A stretch of 64,000 nt of DNA from JAZRPG01 sp045649105 (GTDB lineage: Bacteria; Bacillota; Clostridia; Oscillospirales; JAAYXM01), in the NCBI GenBank assembly GCA_045649105.1, contig JAZRPG010000045.1:14209-78208 (forward strand), read 5' to 3'. Shown piece after piece: positions 18,162 through 27,354 of the stretch (position 1 is its first letter; the number at the start of each line of letters is the position of its first letter). Under the pieces are notes generated by a model. It saw nothing but the letters and a program-made list of their open reading frames with translations, made no database searches and had not been told where the DNA came from. A program made the translations under genes and the position numbers.

Positions 18162-18187
18162 GAGAGTGGACATCCATGCCCACTCTC
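18162..18187 (-). promoter_or_regulatory. Leader hairpin ahead of rimP
   Basis: The arms GAGAGTGG and CCACTCTC form a perfect 8-bp stem with a 10-base loop in the untranslated leader, roughly 20 bases after the predicted transcription start and ending about 20 bases before the rimP ribosome site. No T-run follows it, so it is not a standard terminator. It could stabilise the mRNA or be a protein-binding site. Confidence 0.55.
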
Positions 18188-18213
18188 AATCAACACTTAC
18201 TTACTTGTGACAC

Positions 18214-18242
18214 ATTATATCAGATATACTCACAAAATGCAA
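18214..18242 (-). promoter_or_regulatory. Promoter of the rimP-nusA-infB operon
   Basis: Minus-strand TTGCAT (18242-18237), a 17-bp spacer and a perfect TATAAT (18219-18214). The start point would be near 18207, giving a leader of about 70 bases before rimP. Confidence 0.88.
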
Positions 18243-18273
18243 GTTTTTTTATTAATTTTTATAAAAAATATTA

Positions 18274-19770
18274 TCAGTCTGCCCTGAAATCTATCTTTTC
18301 CAGAACGTTACACTTTGCCTTTTCGTCCGACTGTGCATATTTTTCTGCAAGCTCGAGAGCTTTTTCAAGCTGCGTATCCGTAACGACATACCTTTCCGTC
18401 AGCGCCTTTGTCGCCTCGTCAATCTTCTCTATAAGTTCCCAGCTGCAGCGCGAGCTTATCGGCATAAGCCCCTCATCCCGGCAGAACATATTTATCGCAT
18501 ACAGCGTATATGTATCCCATACATCATCAGGCTCGCCATACAGATACCCGAGCTCGGAAAGCCGCTGCTCTACTGCGCGCAGATTATCCCTCTTTATCGG
18601 GCTTATGTCGCTCTTTTCCTTAAGCGGTATCAGATACGGCAGAGTATACGGCTTTATGTCAAGGTCAACATCATAATCGGGAATAATGCCGATACCGTCA
18701 TAGCTGCCGCTTGTCGGAAGCTTCATCTGCATCGTGGTAATTACAGCCTCATCACCGTCTTCAAGCTGCATATGGAGCTGACCCATGCCCTTGCCGTATG
18801 TTGTTTTTCCCACAACATCGGCATACCCGAGGTCCTGAAGCGCGCCTGCCATCATTTCTGCGGCAGATGCCGTATTTTCATTTACAAGTATCACAAATTT
18901 GTTGAATTCAAACCCGTACCCCTCAGATAAAAATGTGTTAAGTTTCATCGGCTTTGCCGACCATGTCATCAGATACGGAATGTCCTTCTCCGGAATTATG
19001 TTGTCCATAAGATTTACGAGACAGTCGATTCCGCCGCCCATATTGTCACGCAAATCCAGAACCACTGTGTTTATTCCGCTGTCACGGAAATCGTCATATG
19101 CGTCCATAAAGTCCATAAACGCATTTATTCCGTCAAAGTGCTCAAGCTTTATGTATCCGACCTTTTCACTGACCTTGCTTGCGCTGACACTTGAAACAGT
19201 TATCTTTCTCCGCGTGATATTAAAGCTTTTCCTCTCTCCCGTGCGCATGACATCTACCTTTACCTTCGTGCCCTCTTCGCCCCTTATAAGGCCGCCAACC
19301 ATCTCAGGCACATACGTTCGCACATCAATACCGTCAACGGAAACAATGATATCTCCCGGCTTTATCCCTGCCTCTTTTGCAGGACCCTCAGACACGGAGT
19401 TGATGACAAGTCCGTCCTCCTCGCTGTAGGAAATTACAACGCCGATTCCGACCATCGATTTCTGCATTACATACGCATTGTCGTATACCTCGGGCGCCAT
19501 ATAGTGCGAATATCTGTCATTGCTTTCATAGATGCTGTTCATAAACTTGTAGAAGAGGGTACCGTCCTCTTCAAAAAGCTTTATAAGAGCATCTCTTACA
19601 TAATCCGTTTCATCATTTGAAAACAGACCGTAATCTATATACAGCCCAAGCGCGCGGTCAAGCTTTGCGCCGTAGTCAACCTTTTCCTCAGCCGCAAATG
19701 CCGCAAGCGAAAAAACAGTGCATACCAAAAGCGCGATAGCAATACATCTTAAAAAGCATGTCCTTTTCAT
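18274..19770 (-). CDS. Secreted S41-family protease with C-terminal peptidoglycan-binding-like domain
   Basis: This is a second carboxyl-terminal processing protease. A signal peptide (IAIALLVCTVFSLAAFAAEE) precedes an N-terminal helical region, a PDZ domain (about 115-190, SEGPAKEAGIKPGDIIVSVD) and the S41 core. Its catalytic Ser is in NENTASAAEMMAGALQD and the Lys in TTYGKGMGQLHMQL. The last 110 residues (VEQRLSELGYLYGEPDDVWD and following) resemble a PG_binding_1 module. It differs from the 5182-6381 paralogue by this extra domain. ATG at 19770 or GTG two codons earlier; AGGA lies about ten bases before the ATG. It follows the DUF1934 gene by 14 bp. Substrates are unknown. Confidence 0.9.
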   Translation of the reverse strand: MKRTCFLRCIAIALLVCTVFSLAAFAAEEKVDYGAKLDRALGLYIDYGLFSNDETDYVRDALIKLFEEDGTLFYKFMNSIYESNDRYSHYMAPEVYDNAYVMQKSMVGIGVVISYSEEDGLVINSVSEGPAKEAGIKPGDIIVSVDGIDVRTYVPEMVGGLIRGEEGTKVKVDVMRTGERKSFNITRRKITVSSVSASKVSEKVGYIKLEHFDGINAFMDFMDAYDDFRDSGINTVVLDLRDNMGGGIDCLVNLMDNIIPEKDIPYLMTWSAKPMKLNTFLSEGYGFEFNKFVILVNENTASAAEMMAGALQDLGYADVVGKTTYGKGMGQLHMQLEDGDEAVITTMQMKLPTSGSYDGIGIIPDYDVDLDIKPYTLPYLIPLKEKSDISPIKRDNLRAVEQRLSELGYLYGEPDDVWDTYTLYAINMFCRDEGLMPISSRCSWELIEKIDEATKALTERYVVTDTQLEKALELAEKYAQSDEKAKCNVLEKIDFRAD

Positions 19771-19784
19771 CTTCACACCATCCT

Positions 19785-20222
19785 TTAATTCAACATTGAG
19801 CCGGACTCGCGTATATCAACGCAGACAGCATTCTCTCCGGTCACGGCATTGTTTATCTCCATTGCGTAATCTATCTTCATTCTGCCGCCGGAATCAGACA
19901 GGTTTTTATCAATACACTTCGTGCTCACCCCGATAGTGAAGGCGCCGAAACCCATATCATAATACGATATGTGCTTCTGCCCCTCCTCAAACACCATATG
20001 CGTCTGAGTCTCGCCGAAGCGCATAATCGTTACCCTGTTGTTCTCTATTTTCATCGTCGTAGTCGTGTCACCGAGCCCTGTCAGCTCGCTTTCCTTATAC
20101 GATATGTAATAGTTGCCGCCCTTTTCGTAAAAACGACCGTTTGTGACAAGCTCTACACTGTCGCTGTCACTGTCCTCAAAATTCTGAAGTCCTTTTATCG
20201 TTATTATTACATCTTTTTTCAT
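19785..20222 (-). CDS. DUF1934 beta-barrel protein (YwiB-like)
   Basis: The 145-residue protein matches the calycin-like DUF1934 pattern: short beta strands (DVIITIKGLQNFEDSDSDSV, YKESELTGLGDTTTTMKIEN, NRVTIMRFGETQTHMVFEEG) and an ending of the form YAMEINNAVTGENAVCVDIR. The function of the family is not known. It has no signal peptide. Good ribosome site (GGAGG, 6 bases). It shares a promoter with the secreted S41 protease. Confidence 0.85.
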   Translation of the reverse strand: MKKDVIITIKGLQNFEDSDSDSVELVTNGRFYEKGGNYYISYKESELTGLGDTTTTMKIENNRVTIMRFGETQTHMVFEEGQKHISYYDMGFGAFTIGVSTKCIDKNLSDSGGRMKIDYAMEINNAVTGENAVCVDIRESGSMLN

Positions 20223-20348
20223 CAGTTTCCTCCACAGGTAAAAAACGCAGGCAATAGCTCCGTACTGCCAATCTTTTCAACAAAAAACAGGCGAAATACA
20301 CAACTCAAACCAAGTTGATGAGGAGTGCTCCGCCACGGTGCACTGACT

Positions 20349-20377
20349 ATTATACACCCTTGCACCGGCCTTGTAAA
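20349..20377 (-). promoter_or_regulatory. Promoter of the DUF1934-S41 protease transcript
   Basis: Minus-strand TTTACA (20377-20372), a 17-bp spacer and a perfect TATAAT (20354-20349). The -35 box abuts the murI stop codon, so the promoter fits exactly in the gap. Confidence 0.85.
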
Positions 20378-21181
20378 CTACCTCCCCGGCTCCGCAAGCG
20401 AAACCCTGCCTCGAAGCTCACGGCCAAGGAAATTTGAGGCATTTTTAATAAATCCCTCCTTGTCGTCCGACACGAAGAATCTGTGTTTCCCCTCCGTATT
20501 CCCGTTCATTCTTATACAACCGCTGTCGCGCAGATGCCGCGCAGCCTCAAGACCCGGATTTATAAGAGAAACGCCCTCTCCCATAATCTTTCTGATTGCC
20601 TTCTCTATTATCGGATAGTGCGTACAGCCCATAATAAGCGTGTCAACACCTGCCGCGCGCACAGGCTCAAGATATTCCCGTGCAATAATATCAAGCACGG
20701 CATCATTCTCGTCTGTACGCCCGTTTTCCACAAGCGGAACAAACAGAGGACACGGCACGGAATAAAGCTCAGCCCGGGAAATCCTTGACCGTATCTCGCG
20801 CTCATAAGCGCCGCTGCTTATCGTTGCGCATGTTCCGATTATTCCTATCTTTCCGTTTTTTGTCGCGCGCACCGCGCTCTCCGCCGCAGGCGATACAACA
20901 CCTATTATCGGCAGACTGTATTCACCCTTAACAACGGGAAGCGATACTGAGCTTACAGTCCCGCAGGCCATAAGAATCGCCTTTATGTCAAAGCCCTTTA
21001 AAAACTCTATGCTCTCTCTTGTGTACCGCACTATTGTACTTTCGCTCCGCGTGCCGTAGGGGACTCTCGCCGTATCACCGAGATATACAATATCCTCGCC
21101 GGGCAGTATCCGCATTATCTCTGCCACGGCCGTAAGCCCGCCAAGCCCCGAATCAAACACACCTATAGGTCTCTTATCCAT
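20378..21181 (-). CDS. murI: Glutamate racemase
   Basis: MurI makes D-glutamate for peptidoglycan using two cysteines as acid/base. Signatures are IGVFDSGLGGLTAVAEI at the start, the first Cys in ILMACGTVSSVSLPV and the second in LIMGCTHYPIIEKAI. The frame runs 27 codons further upstream into ddl, but the ATG at 21181 has GGAGG six bases before it, so the protein is 267 residues. It starts one base after the ddl stop region, which indicates coupling: two cell-wall precursor enzymes in one transcript. Confidence 0.97.
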   Translation of the reverse strand: MDKRPIGVFDSGLGGLTAVAEIMRILPGEDIVYLGDTARVPYGTRSESTIVRYTRESIEFLKGFDIKAILMACGTVSSVSLPVVKGEYSLPIIGVVSPAAESAVRATKNGKIGIIGTCATISSGAYEREIRSRISRAELYSVPCPLFVPLVENGRTDENDAVLDIIAREYLEPVRAAGVDTLIMGCTHYPIIEKAIRKIMGEGVSLINPGLEAARHLRDSGCIRMNGNTEGKHRFFVSDDKEGFIKNASNFLGRELRGRVSLAEPGR

Positions 21182-21182
21182 A

Positions 21183-22238
21183 TCAACCCTCCAGCGCGAA
21201 CTCAATAATCTTATCAAGAAGCTCAGAAAACGGAATTCCGCACGCGTCAAACAGCTTTGCATACATGCTTATGCTCGTAAACCCCGGGATTGTGTTTATC
21301 TCATTAAACACTATTTCTCCGCTTTTGCGCGTAACGAAAAAGTCAACGCGTGACATGCACTTGCAACCGAGCGCAAGATAAATTTTCTTAGCATATTCGC
21401 AGATGCGTGCAGATGTCTCGTCATCAATTCGTGCAGGGATAATTATTTCGGAACTGTTGTCCACATACTTTGACTCGTATGAATAAAACTCGCGCGACGG
21501 AAGAATCTCACCGCAGACAGACGCCTCCGGCGCAGAGTTCCCGAGAACCGCCACCTCTATCTCGCGTCCGTCTATAAACTCCTCAACAAGCGCCTTTCCG
21601 CCGTACTTCAGCGCCTCTGTGAGCCCGCTTTCAAGCTCTGCTCTGCTTTTTGCTTTGCTCGTGCCGACTGAGGAGCCCGTACCCGCAGGCTTTACAAACA
21701 CGGGATAAGAAAAACGCTTCTCAATTTTCTCTGTAATATCCGCGCCGGTGCCCTCTTCTGATGTTACAAGAACCCAGTCCGCCTGACGCACGCCCGTTGT
21801 CGCTGCAACAAGCTTTGTCGCCGACTTATCCATAGCAATTGCACTTGCCTCGCAGCCCGGTCCGACAAAAGGAACACCCGCAAGCTCAAGCATGCCCTGA
21901 ACGCGCCCGTCCTCACCGTTTTCTCCATGGAGCACGGGAAAAACGACATCTGCCTTAAGAAGCTTCGCGCTCTCTAACAGAAAAACGCCGGCGCTTGCAC
22001 GGTTTGAACTGAAGGCACAAGCATATCTTTCCGCGCGCTTTTCCCATGTGTTTTCCAAAAGCTCGTTTTCTGAAAGCTCCGGGCAGTAGTACCATTCGCC
22101 CGCGCGTGTTATTCCGACGGGCAGAATGTCATACCTGCCGCCCGAGAGGCCGGAAATAACCGAAGCGGCAGACAAAAGCGATATTTCGTGTTCCGAGGAT
22201 ATACCTCCGAACAGGACACATATCTTTATTTTTTGCAT
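21183..22238 (-). CDS. ddl: D-alanine-D-alanine ligase
   Basis: Ddl joins two D-alanines for the peptidoglycan stem. It is an ATP-grasp enzyme: VLFGGISSEHEISLLSAASV at the N-terminus, GPGCEASAIAMDKSATKLVA in the middle, FVKPAGTGSSVGTSKA (ATP loop) and VFNEINTIPGFTSISMYAKL at the C-terminal metal site. The stretch FYSYESKYVD keeps the Tyr expected for D-Ala-D-Ala rather than D-Ala-D-Lac ligases; this inference is from family knowledge. 351 residues. The ribosome site is AAGGAG, eight bases before the ATG. Confidence 0.96.
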   Translation of the reverse strand: MQKIKICVLFGGISSEHEISLLSAASVISGLSGGRYDILPVGITRAGEWYYCPELSENELLENTWEKRAERYACAFSSNRASAGVFLLESAKLLKADVVFPVLHGENGEDGRVQGMLELAGVPFVGPGCEASAIAMDKSATKLVAATTGVRQADWVLVTSEEGTGADITEKIEKRFSYPVFVKPAGTGSSVGTSKAKSRAELESGLTEALKYGGKALVEEFIDGREIEVAVLGNSAPEASVCGEILPSREFYSYESKYVDNSSEIIIPARIDDETSARICEYAKKIYLALGCKCMSRVDFFVTRKSGEIVFNEINTIPGFTSISMYAKLFDACGIPFSELLDKIIEFALEG

Positions 22239-22426
22239 GTTGACAACTCCTTGACAAATTTCTCAGAAACATGAGGATAAAACGAGGAAAAATGTGAACA
22301 TTTATTTATATGTGGAAAAACAGACTCATATGTTGTATAATGATACCGCAAAGCAGGCACGAACCTGCAGCAGACACATTCCATATACTGTAACAAAAAA
22401 CACGCATTTTATAAGGGGTTTAAGAA

Positions 22427-22831
22427 ATGAAGATAGAACTCTCAAGCAAACAATTCCGAAGGCTTCTGGACCTTGTTTATATCGGCAACTGGATACTTAA
22501 CTCAACGCGCGGTAACGACAGAATACCCGACTTTGACACTCTGGAGAGCTACTTGTTTTCTCTTTGCCCGAAGTACGGAATGGACTCACTCTGCGACCTT
22601 ACGGGTGCCGAAGCGCTTCCCTCACAGGCTTTTTCCGAGGGCGGAATCCACGAGGCAATCATGGACTACGAGGATACCGTGTTTTTTGAAATACTCGCAG
22701 AGGAGCTTGCCCACCGCGACATATGCGAGTCCGGGGAAGACACCGAAGAGCTGAGCCGCCGCATAAACGCGTACATTTCAGAATTTGAGCGCAACGGAGT
22801 ATCAAACATCTCTGTCGAAGGTGACTTCTAG
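22427..22831 (+). CDS. Hypothetical acidic protein
   Basis: A 134-residue, strongly acidic, mostly helical soluble protein that I cannot assign. It starts with IELSSKQFRRLLDLVYIGNW, and its centre (AIMDYEDTVFFEILAEELAH) looks like a conserved amphipathic helix. AAGGGG precedes the ATG and a TATAAT-like box with a weak -35 lies about 90 bp upstream, so it is probably expressed. It is divergent from ddl and convergent with the hemolysin III gene, whose stop codon overlaps its own in the tetramer CTAG. Confidence 0.75.
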   Translation: MKIELSSKQFRRLLDLVYIGNWILNSTRGNDRIPDFDTLESYLFSLCPKYGMDSLCDLTGAEALPSQAFSEGGIHEAIMDYEDTVFFEILAEELAHRDICESGEDTEELSRRINAYISEFERNGVSNISVEGDF

Positions 22832-23484
22832 AGAACGTACAGAATTATGGAAAGAAAGTGGCAAACGCTTCCCGAAAGGACAAAAAAATGGAAAACGGAA
22901 TGCATGTATTTCACACGCTTTCCAATTCCGTAGAGCACGGCGCCCGCAGTGTACGCAATGCCGCCCGAAACAAGAAGCCACAGACCGGGTTCCGGCAGTG
23001 CAGCGGCAAGAGGCCGTGCAGAAAAAACTATCGCCCAGCCCATGCTTATATAAATTATCATTGACAGCACGCGGAATTTATGGACATTGATTGCACTGAA
23101 AACTATTCCGACGATTGCAACCGCCCATATCCCGCAGAAAATCGGGAGCCCGACGCTCTCTGAAAGCGTGATAAGCGTATACGGAGTATATGTCCCTGCA
23201 ATAAGTATGTATATACTGCAATGGTCAAGCGTGCGGAATACCTTTTTCGCGAGGTTTACCTTTAGCGCATGATATATCGTAGATATCGTGTAGAGAAGTA
23301 TGATTGCAGACCCGTAAATACTTCCGCTTACTATCCCGATTGTGCTTCCGCTTCTGACGCTGTTTATGACACAGAGGACAAGGACAACGATTCCGAAAAC
23401 GGCACCCAGCCCGTGTGATATTGAATTCACAAGCTCTTCACCAAGCGTATATTTAGGTATCCCGTACCTTTTCTTTTCTTCCAT
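22828..23484 (-). CDS. Hemolysin III / PAQR-family membrane protein (TrhA-like)
   Basis: The 218-residue protein has seven predicted membrane helices and the family start LGEELVNSISHGLGAVFGIV with the conserved Ser-His. The conserved DHCSIYILIAGTYTP and the C-terminal HSVFHFFVLSGSVCHFLSII carry the expected His residues, a likely metal site. The family is linked to membrane lipid homeostasis; the hemolysin name is historical. No terminator separates its end from the convergent hypothetical gene. Confidence 0.93.
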   Translation of the reverse strand: MEEKKRYGIPKYTLGEELVNSISHGLGAVFGIVVLVLCVINSVRSGSTIGIVSGSIYGSAIILLYTISTIYHALKVNLAKKVFRTLDHCSIYILIAGTYTPYTLITLSESVGLPIFCGIWAVAIVGIVFSAINVHKFRVLSMIIYISMGWAIVFSARPLAAALPEPGLWLLVSGGIAYTAGAVLYGIGKRVKYMHSVFHFFVLSGSVCHFLSIILYVL

Positions 23485-23620
23485 TCGTCACCGCTCCTTG
23501 CTTTATATTATAATATCACTTATTTAATTAAATTACAATGCATTTTATATCATGCAGCCGCCGTCTGTGCTATCCTCTTTTTCCCAACAAAAATGCAGAT
23601 AAGTCTCCTTTATTAAGATA

Positions 23621-23665
23621 CAAACTGCTCAACTCCCTCACCGAGAGTTGAGCAGTTTGTTTTTA
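23621..23665. terminator. Strong hairpin after clpB
   Basis: The arms CAAACTGCTCAACTC and GAGTTGAGCAGTTTG pair over 15 bp with no mismatch around a 9-base loop. The T-run (TTTTT) is on the plus-strand side, whereas clpB ends on the minus strand 18 bp away. It lies between the clpB end and the hemolysin III start. Confidence 0.75.
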
Positions 23666-23682
23666 CTACTGAATATCTTCCC

Positions 23683-26286
23683 TTATTTTGCTTCTCTTTC
23701 TGCCGAAACCGAAAGCTCCCCGTCTTTTAAATCCACAACAATCGTTGTCTGCGGACGAAGGTCCTCTGCGATTATCTTCCGTCCGACGAGCGTTTCAACC
23801 CTGCTCTGTATAAATCTGCGCAGGGGCCGTGCGCCGTACACGCGGTCAAAGCCCTCTGAAATTATATAGTCACGCGCCCGCTCCGTAACCTCAAGCGAGA
23901 GCTGTCTTCCCTGCAGACGCATGCGTAAATCATCAATCATGAGCTCTGCTATACGCCCGATATCCTCATGTGAGAGCGGTCTGTAGAACACAATCTCGTC
24001 AAGCCTGTTTAAAAACTCGGGACGGAATCGCATCTTCAGAAGCTCTCCGACCTTCTCCTTCACCGTATCGGAAAGCCCGTTGCCGTCAATTCCATCAAGA
24101 ATTATGTCCGAGCCGAGATTTGACGTGAGAATCAGAATCGTGTTCTTGAAATCAACCGTCTTGCCCTGCGAATCGGTAATGCGTCCGTCATCAAGCACCT
24201 GGAGAAGAATGTTAAACACGTCCGGGTGTGCCTTTTCAACCTCGTCAAACAGCACAACGGAATACGGGCGTTTGCGCACGGCTTCCGTCAGCTGTCCTCC
24301 CTCCTCATAGCCGACATATCCCGGAGGCGCTCCGACAAGCCTTGATACAGAGTGCTTCTCCATATACTCACTCATATCAATTCTTATCATATTCTTTTCA
24401 TCGTCAAACAGAGCCTCTGAAAGAGCCTTTGCAAGCTCGGTTTTTCCCACACCGGTCGGTCCGAGGAACAAAAACGATCCTATCGGCCGTTTCGGGTCTG
24501 CAATTCCTGCGCGGGAGCGCAAAATAGCCTCGCTGACACTGCGCACCGCCTCGTCCTGTCCTATCACGCGGCGGTGAAGAATCTCCTCAAGCCCGAGAAG
24601 CTTCTCACGCTCGCTCTCAAGAAGCTTTGAAACGGGAATCCCCGTCCATCTACCGATTATCTTTGCTATTTCCTCATCAGTTACCTTGTCACGAAGGAGC
24701 GTGTTTTTCCCCTCCGCCTCCTCTGCAACCTGCTCAGCGGCCTCAATCTCCGCTTTGAGCGCGGGCAGGCGGCCGTACTTAAGCTCTGCCGCGCGGTTTA
24801 AGTCATATTTTTCCTCGGCGCGCTCTATCTCCGCATTAACACCCTCAAGCTCCTCACGAAGCCGCGAGAGCTTCTCTATCGACTCCTTTTCATTCTCCCA
24901 TTTTGCCTTCATCTCGGAAAATTCGCTTCTGATTTCTGAAAGCTCGCGGCGAATGTCCTCAAGATGCGCCTTTGACGCGTCGTCGCTCTCACGGAGAAGC
25001 GCCGCCTCCTCAATCTCATGCTGCATTATTCTGCGCGAGATTTCATCAAGCTCCGTCGGCATTGAGTCTATCTCCGTCCGTATCATGGCGCAAGCCTCGT
25101 CTACAAGGTCTATTGCCTTATCGGGCAGGAATCTGTCAGATATATACCGCGCGGAAAGTACTGCCGCCGCAATAAGTGCAGGGTCCTGAATCTTGACGCC
25201 GTGAAACACCTCATAACGCTCACGCAGACCCCTGAGTATTGATATTGTGTCCTCAACTGTCGGCTCATCTACAAGCACGGGCTGGAACCTGCGCTCAAGC
25301 GCCGCGTCTTTCTCTATATACTTTCTGTATTCGTTAAGAGTTGTCGCACCGATGCAGTGAAGCTCGCCCCTTGCAAGAAGCGGTTTCAGCAGATTTCCGG
25401 CGTCCATTGCACCGTCGGTCTTACCCGCTCCGACTATCGTATGAAGCTCATCGATAAACAAAATTATCTTCCCGTCACTCGCCTTTATCTCATTGAGCAC
25501 TGCCTTAAGCCGTTCCTCAAATTCGCCGCGGAATTTTGCCCCTGCAATAAGGGCGCCCATATCAAGCGAGAATATCGTGCGGTCCGAGAGTGACTTCGGC
25601 ACATCTCCGCGCACTATACGCATCGCAAGCCCCTCCGCAATCGCAGTTTTTCCGACACCCGGCTCTCCGATAAGCACAGGGTTATTCTTCGTCTTTCGCG
25701 ACAGAATGCGTATCACATTCCGTATTTCAGTGTCGCGCCCGATTACCGGGTCAAGCTTCTTGGCTCTGGCAAGCTCAACAAGGTCAGTGCCGTACTTTTT
25801 GAGCGCATCGTAGGTTCCTTCCGGGTCGTCACTCGTCACGCGCGCGTTCTTTCTGACTGTTGAAAGTGCCTGAAGAAACGCGTCTGTCGTAATAGAGAAT
25901 TTCTTTATTATCTTCTTCATCTCTCCGGACGGCTTTTCAAGCAAACCGAGCATTATATGCTCAACGGAAATATATTCATCCTTCATGCGCTCCGCCTGCT
26001 TTTCCGCGGCATTGAGCGCAAGCTCCGCATCACGCGATACATATACATTCCCCGAATCGCCCGAGACCTTCGGAAGCCTCGATATCGCCTCCGATGCGGC
26101 AGACGCGATATCTGACGCCTTAATACCGAGCTTTTCCGCAAGGCCGGAAATGAGCCCGCCCTCCTGTGATACAAGAGCATACAGAATATGCTCCTGTTCT
26201 ATCTGTGTATTTCCGTACTCAAGCGCCGCTGCCTGAGCACGCTGCAAAGCTTCCATTGACTTTTGGGTCAGTTTCTGCATATTCAT
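23683..26286 (-). CDS. clpB: Disaggregase chaperone ClpB
   Basis: ClpB is the hexameric AAA+ disaggregase that threads aggregated proteins with DnaK. The N-terminal repeat domain ([20 protein letters not shown]) is followed by AAA-1 (Walker [14 protein letters not shown]), the long middle coiled coil (about 400-530, [20 protein letters not shown] region), AAA-2 (Walker [16 protein letters not shown]) and the C-terminal domain. The coiled coil and lack of a ClpP loop mark it as ClpB rather than ClpC. 867 residues; ATG seven bases after GGAGG. I find no CIRCE inverted repeat upstream; instead a ribbon-helix-helix gene ends 21 bp before it. Confidence 0.97.
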   Translation of the reverse strand: MNMQKLTQKSMEALQRAQAAALEYGNTQIEQEHILYALVSQEGGLISGLAEKLGIKASDIASAASEAISRLPKVSGDSGNVYVSRDAELALNAAEKQAERMKDEYISVEHIMLGLLEKPSGEMKKIIKKFSITTDAFLQALSTVRKNARVTSDDPEGTYDALKKYGTDLVELARAKKLDPVIGRDTEIRNVIRILSRKTKNNPVLIGEPGVGKTAIAEGLAMRIVRGDVPKSLSDRTIFSLDMGALIAGAKFRGEFEERLKAVLNEIKASDGKIILFIDELHTIVGAGKTDGAMDAGNLLKPLLARGELHCIGATTLNEYRKYIEKDAALERRFQPVLVDEPTVEDTISILRGLRERYEVFHGVKIQDPALIAAAVLSARYISDRFLPDKAIDLVDEACAMIRTEIDSMPTELDEISRRIMQHEIEEAALLRESDDASKAHLEDIRRELSEIRSEFSEMKAKWENEKESIEKLSRLREELEGVNAEIERAEEKYDLNRAAELKYGRLPALKAEIEAAEQVAEEAEGKNTLLRDKVTDEEIAKIIGRWTGIPVSKLLESEREKLLGLEEILHRRVIGQDEAVRSVSEAILRSRAGIADPKRPIGSFLFLGPTGVGKTELAKALSEALFDDEKNMIRIDMSEYMEKHSVSRLVGAPPGYVGYEEGGQLTEAVRKRPYSVVLFDEVEKAHPDVFNILLQVLDDGRITDSQGKTVDFKNTILILTSNLGSDIILDGIDGNGLSDTVKEKVGELLKMRFRPEFLNRLDEIVFYRPLSHEDIGRIAELMIDDLRMRLQGRQLSLEVTERARDYIISEGFDRVYGARPLRRFIQSRVETLVGRKIIAEDLRPQTTIVVDLKDGELSVSAEREAK

Positions 26287-26307
26287 AAAAAATCCTCCTT
26301 TGCACAG

Positions 26308-26955
26308 CTATATTAAAATTGCACCTGAGCTTACATATCTTCTGTATATGTCCGAAATACGGGCAGTGGCCCGTTCCGTATCGGGCAGAGACTCAAAATA
26401 TGCGCTGATTCCGTCATGCAGAACGCGAATATACCCCGCCGCGGCACTCCCGATTTCCGTTGCGTCCGCCTTTTTGTGCGGCATGCGAAGACATCTGGTA
26501 TATTTCCCCGCCTCGAGGAATACACGAGGAGATGTGCCCGAATACGCCGTTTCCACCCGTTCCCACATCTCAAAGAAAAGACCGACCTGTGATATAAGCA
26601 TAGGGTTCTGCGTCCTCAGTACAGCGCGCAGCTCACCGAAAAATTCATCCGCCTCGGAATACAGCGCAACGGAATATCTTATCGTCGGATTATACTTAAA
26701 GCTCAGCGAGCTTTTTACCGCAAAAAGAGTATCAGACTGTGCCGCGTGTATACGAAAATCATTATCGCTCTCAATCATGCGACCAAGCTCAGAAAAAATC
26801 CTCCGCGCATGTGTCTCCGGCGTTGACATGCTGACATATTCGGCCAAAATCCTGTTTATCATACCCGAACGGCTCGTTCCGTTAAGATATGCGACGCGGT
26901 CAACCGCACGCACCACATCCTCAAGCAATGTTATACTGTAAACATTCTTCTTCAT
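26308..26955 (-). CDS. Ribbon-helix-helix domain protein upstream of clpB
   Basis: Residues about 5-42 (YSITLLEDVVRAVDRVAYLN followed by GTSRSGMINRILAEYV) fit a ribbon-helix-helix DNA-binding fold: one strand, helix, a GTSRS turn and a second helix. The remaining 170 residues form an unrecognised, mostly helical domain with no cysteines or membrane segments. A strong promoter precedes it and clpB starts 21 bp after its stop, so the two are probably co-transcribed. It could be a stress-responsive repressor of the clpB transcript; this is inferred only from the fold and position. Confidence 0.78.
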   Translation of the reverse strand: MKKNVYSITLLEDVVRAVDRVAYLNGTSRSGMINRILAEYVSMSTPETHARRIFSELGRMIESDNDFRIHAAQSDTLFAVKSSLSFKYNPTIRYSVALYSEADEFFGELRAVLRTQNPMLISQVGLFFEMWERVETAYSGTSPRVFLEAGKYTRCLRMPHKKADATEIGSAAAGYIRVLHDGISAYFESLPDTERATARISDIYRRYVSSGAILI

Positions 26956-26979
26956 GCTTTGCCACCTTTCTCTGTATTT

Positions 26980-27007
26980 AGTATAACATTTATAAATAAT
27001 TTGTCAA
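26980..27007 (-). promoter_or_regulatory. Promoter of the RHH-clpB transcript
   Basis: Minus-strand perfect TTGACA (27007-27002), a 16-bp spacer and TATACT (26985-26980), with the ATG about 25 bp beyond the -10 box. A vegetative promoter, not an obvious heat-shock sigma site. Confidence 0.85.
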
Positions 27008-27268
27008 GCAATTTATATAAATCTGTTTACGACTTTCCTTTTGCACAATTTTCTCTTTTTTATTTGTGCATTTTGACTTGCTTTACAAAAATTCTCTATA
27101 TTCGCATTTTGCTTTAATATAATTTGCATTTCTCCATTAAATATTACCTATTTTTTAAATCTTCCGGATTTAGCTCCCCCGAATTTACATATTCGCACCT
27201 CTTTTTTGTGTATTTATTATAGTCTATATTGTACAAAACTACTGCGAAAGCTTTGTCTAATAAGAGAA

Positions 27269-27297
27269 TTTACATTTTACCCGGATAATGATATATT
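27269..27297 (+). promoter_or_regulatory. Promoter of the sugar-ABC ATPase
   Basis: TTTACA (27269-27274), a 17-bp spacer and TATATT (27292-27297), about 58 bp before the ATG. Confidence 0.7.
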
Positions 27298-27354
27298 TAA
27301 TACAGTAAAAAAGGCGGCGGGCTTTTCCGCTTCCTAAAAACGGAGGTTTTTTTA

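Larger units (their letters stand above)
26956..27354. other. AT-rich divergent control region
   Basis: About 400 bp without a gene, very AT-rich compared with its flanks, between the divergent RHH-clpB and sugar-ATPase genes. Each gene has a clear promoter at its own end. In between is a 7-bp inverted repeat, TGCACAA (27042-27048) with TTGTGCA (27064-27070), 35 bp from the -35 box of the RHH-clpB promoter. Several further TATA-like boxes are present, but no ORF or RNA family I can name. Confidence 0.6.

Noticed and set aside
17852..18676. A 274-residue plus-strand frame across the rimP start and S41 protease end
   Set aside because: It is very Ser-rich, crosses two real gene ends and the rimP promoter on the other strand, and has no ribosome site.
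21182..21262. N-terminal extension of MurI by 27 codons
   Set aside because: The extension lies inside ddl, and the inner ATG has GGAGG at ideal spacing and begins the MurI fold directly.
26300..26941. A 213-residue plus-strand frame over the ribbon-helix-helix gene
   Set aside because: The minus-strand frame has an RHH motif, a good promoter and a ribosome site, while this one has none of them.
26956..27354. A riboswitch or CIRCE element in the AT-rich divergent region
   Set aside because: I looked for paired stems and for the TTAGCACTC-type repeat of CIRCE and found neither. Only a weak 7-bp inverted repeat is present.
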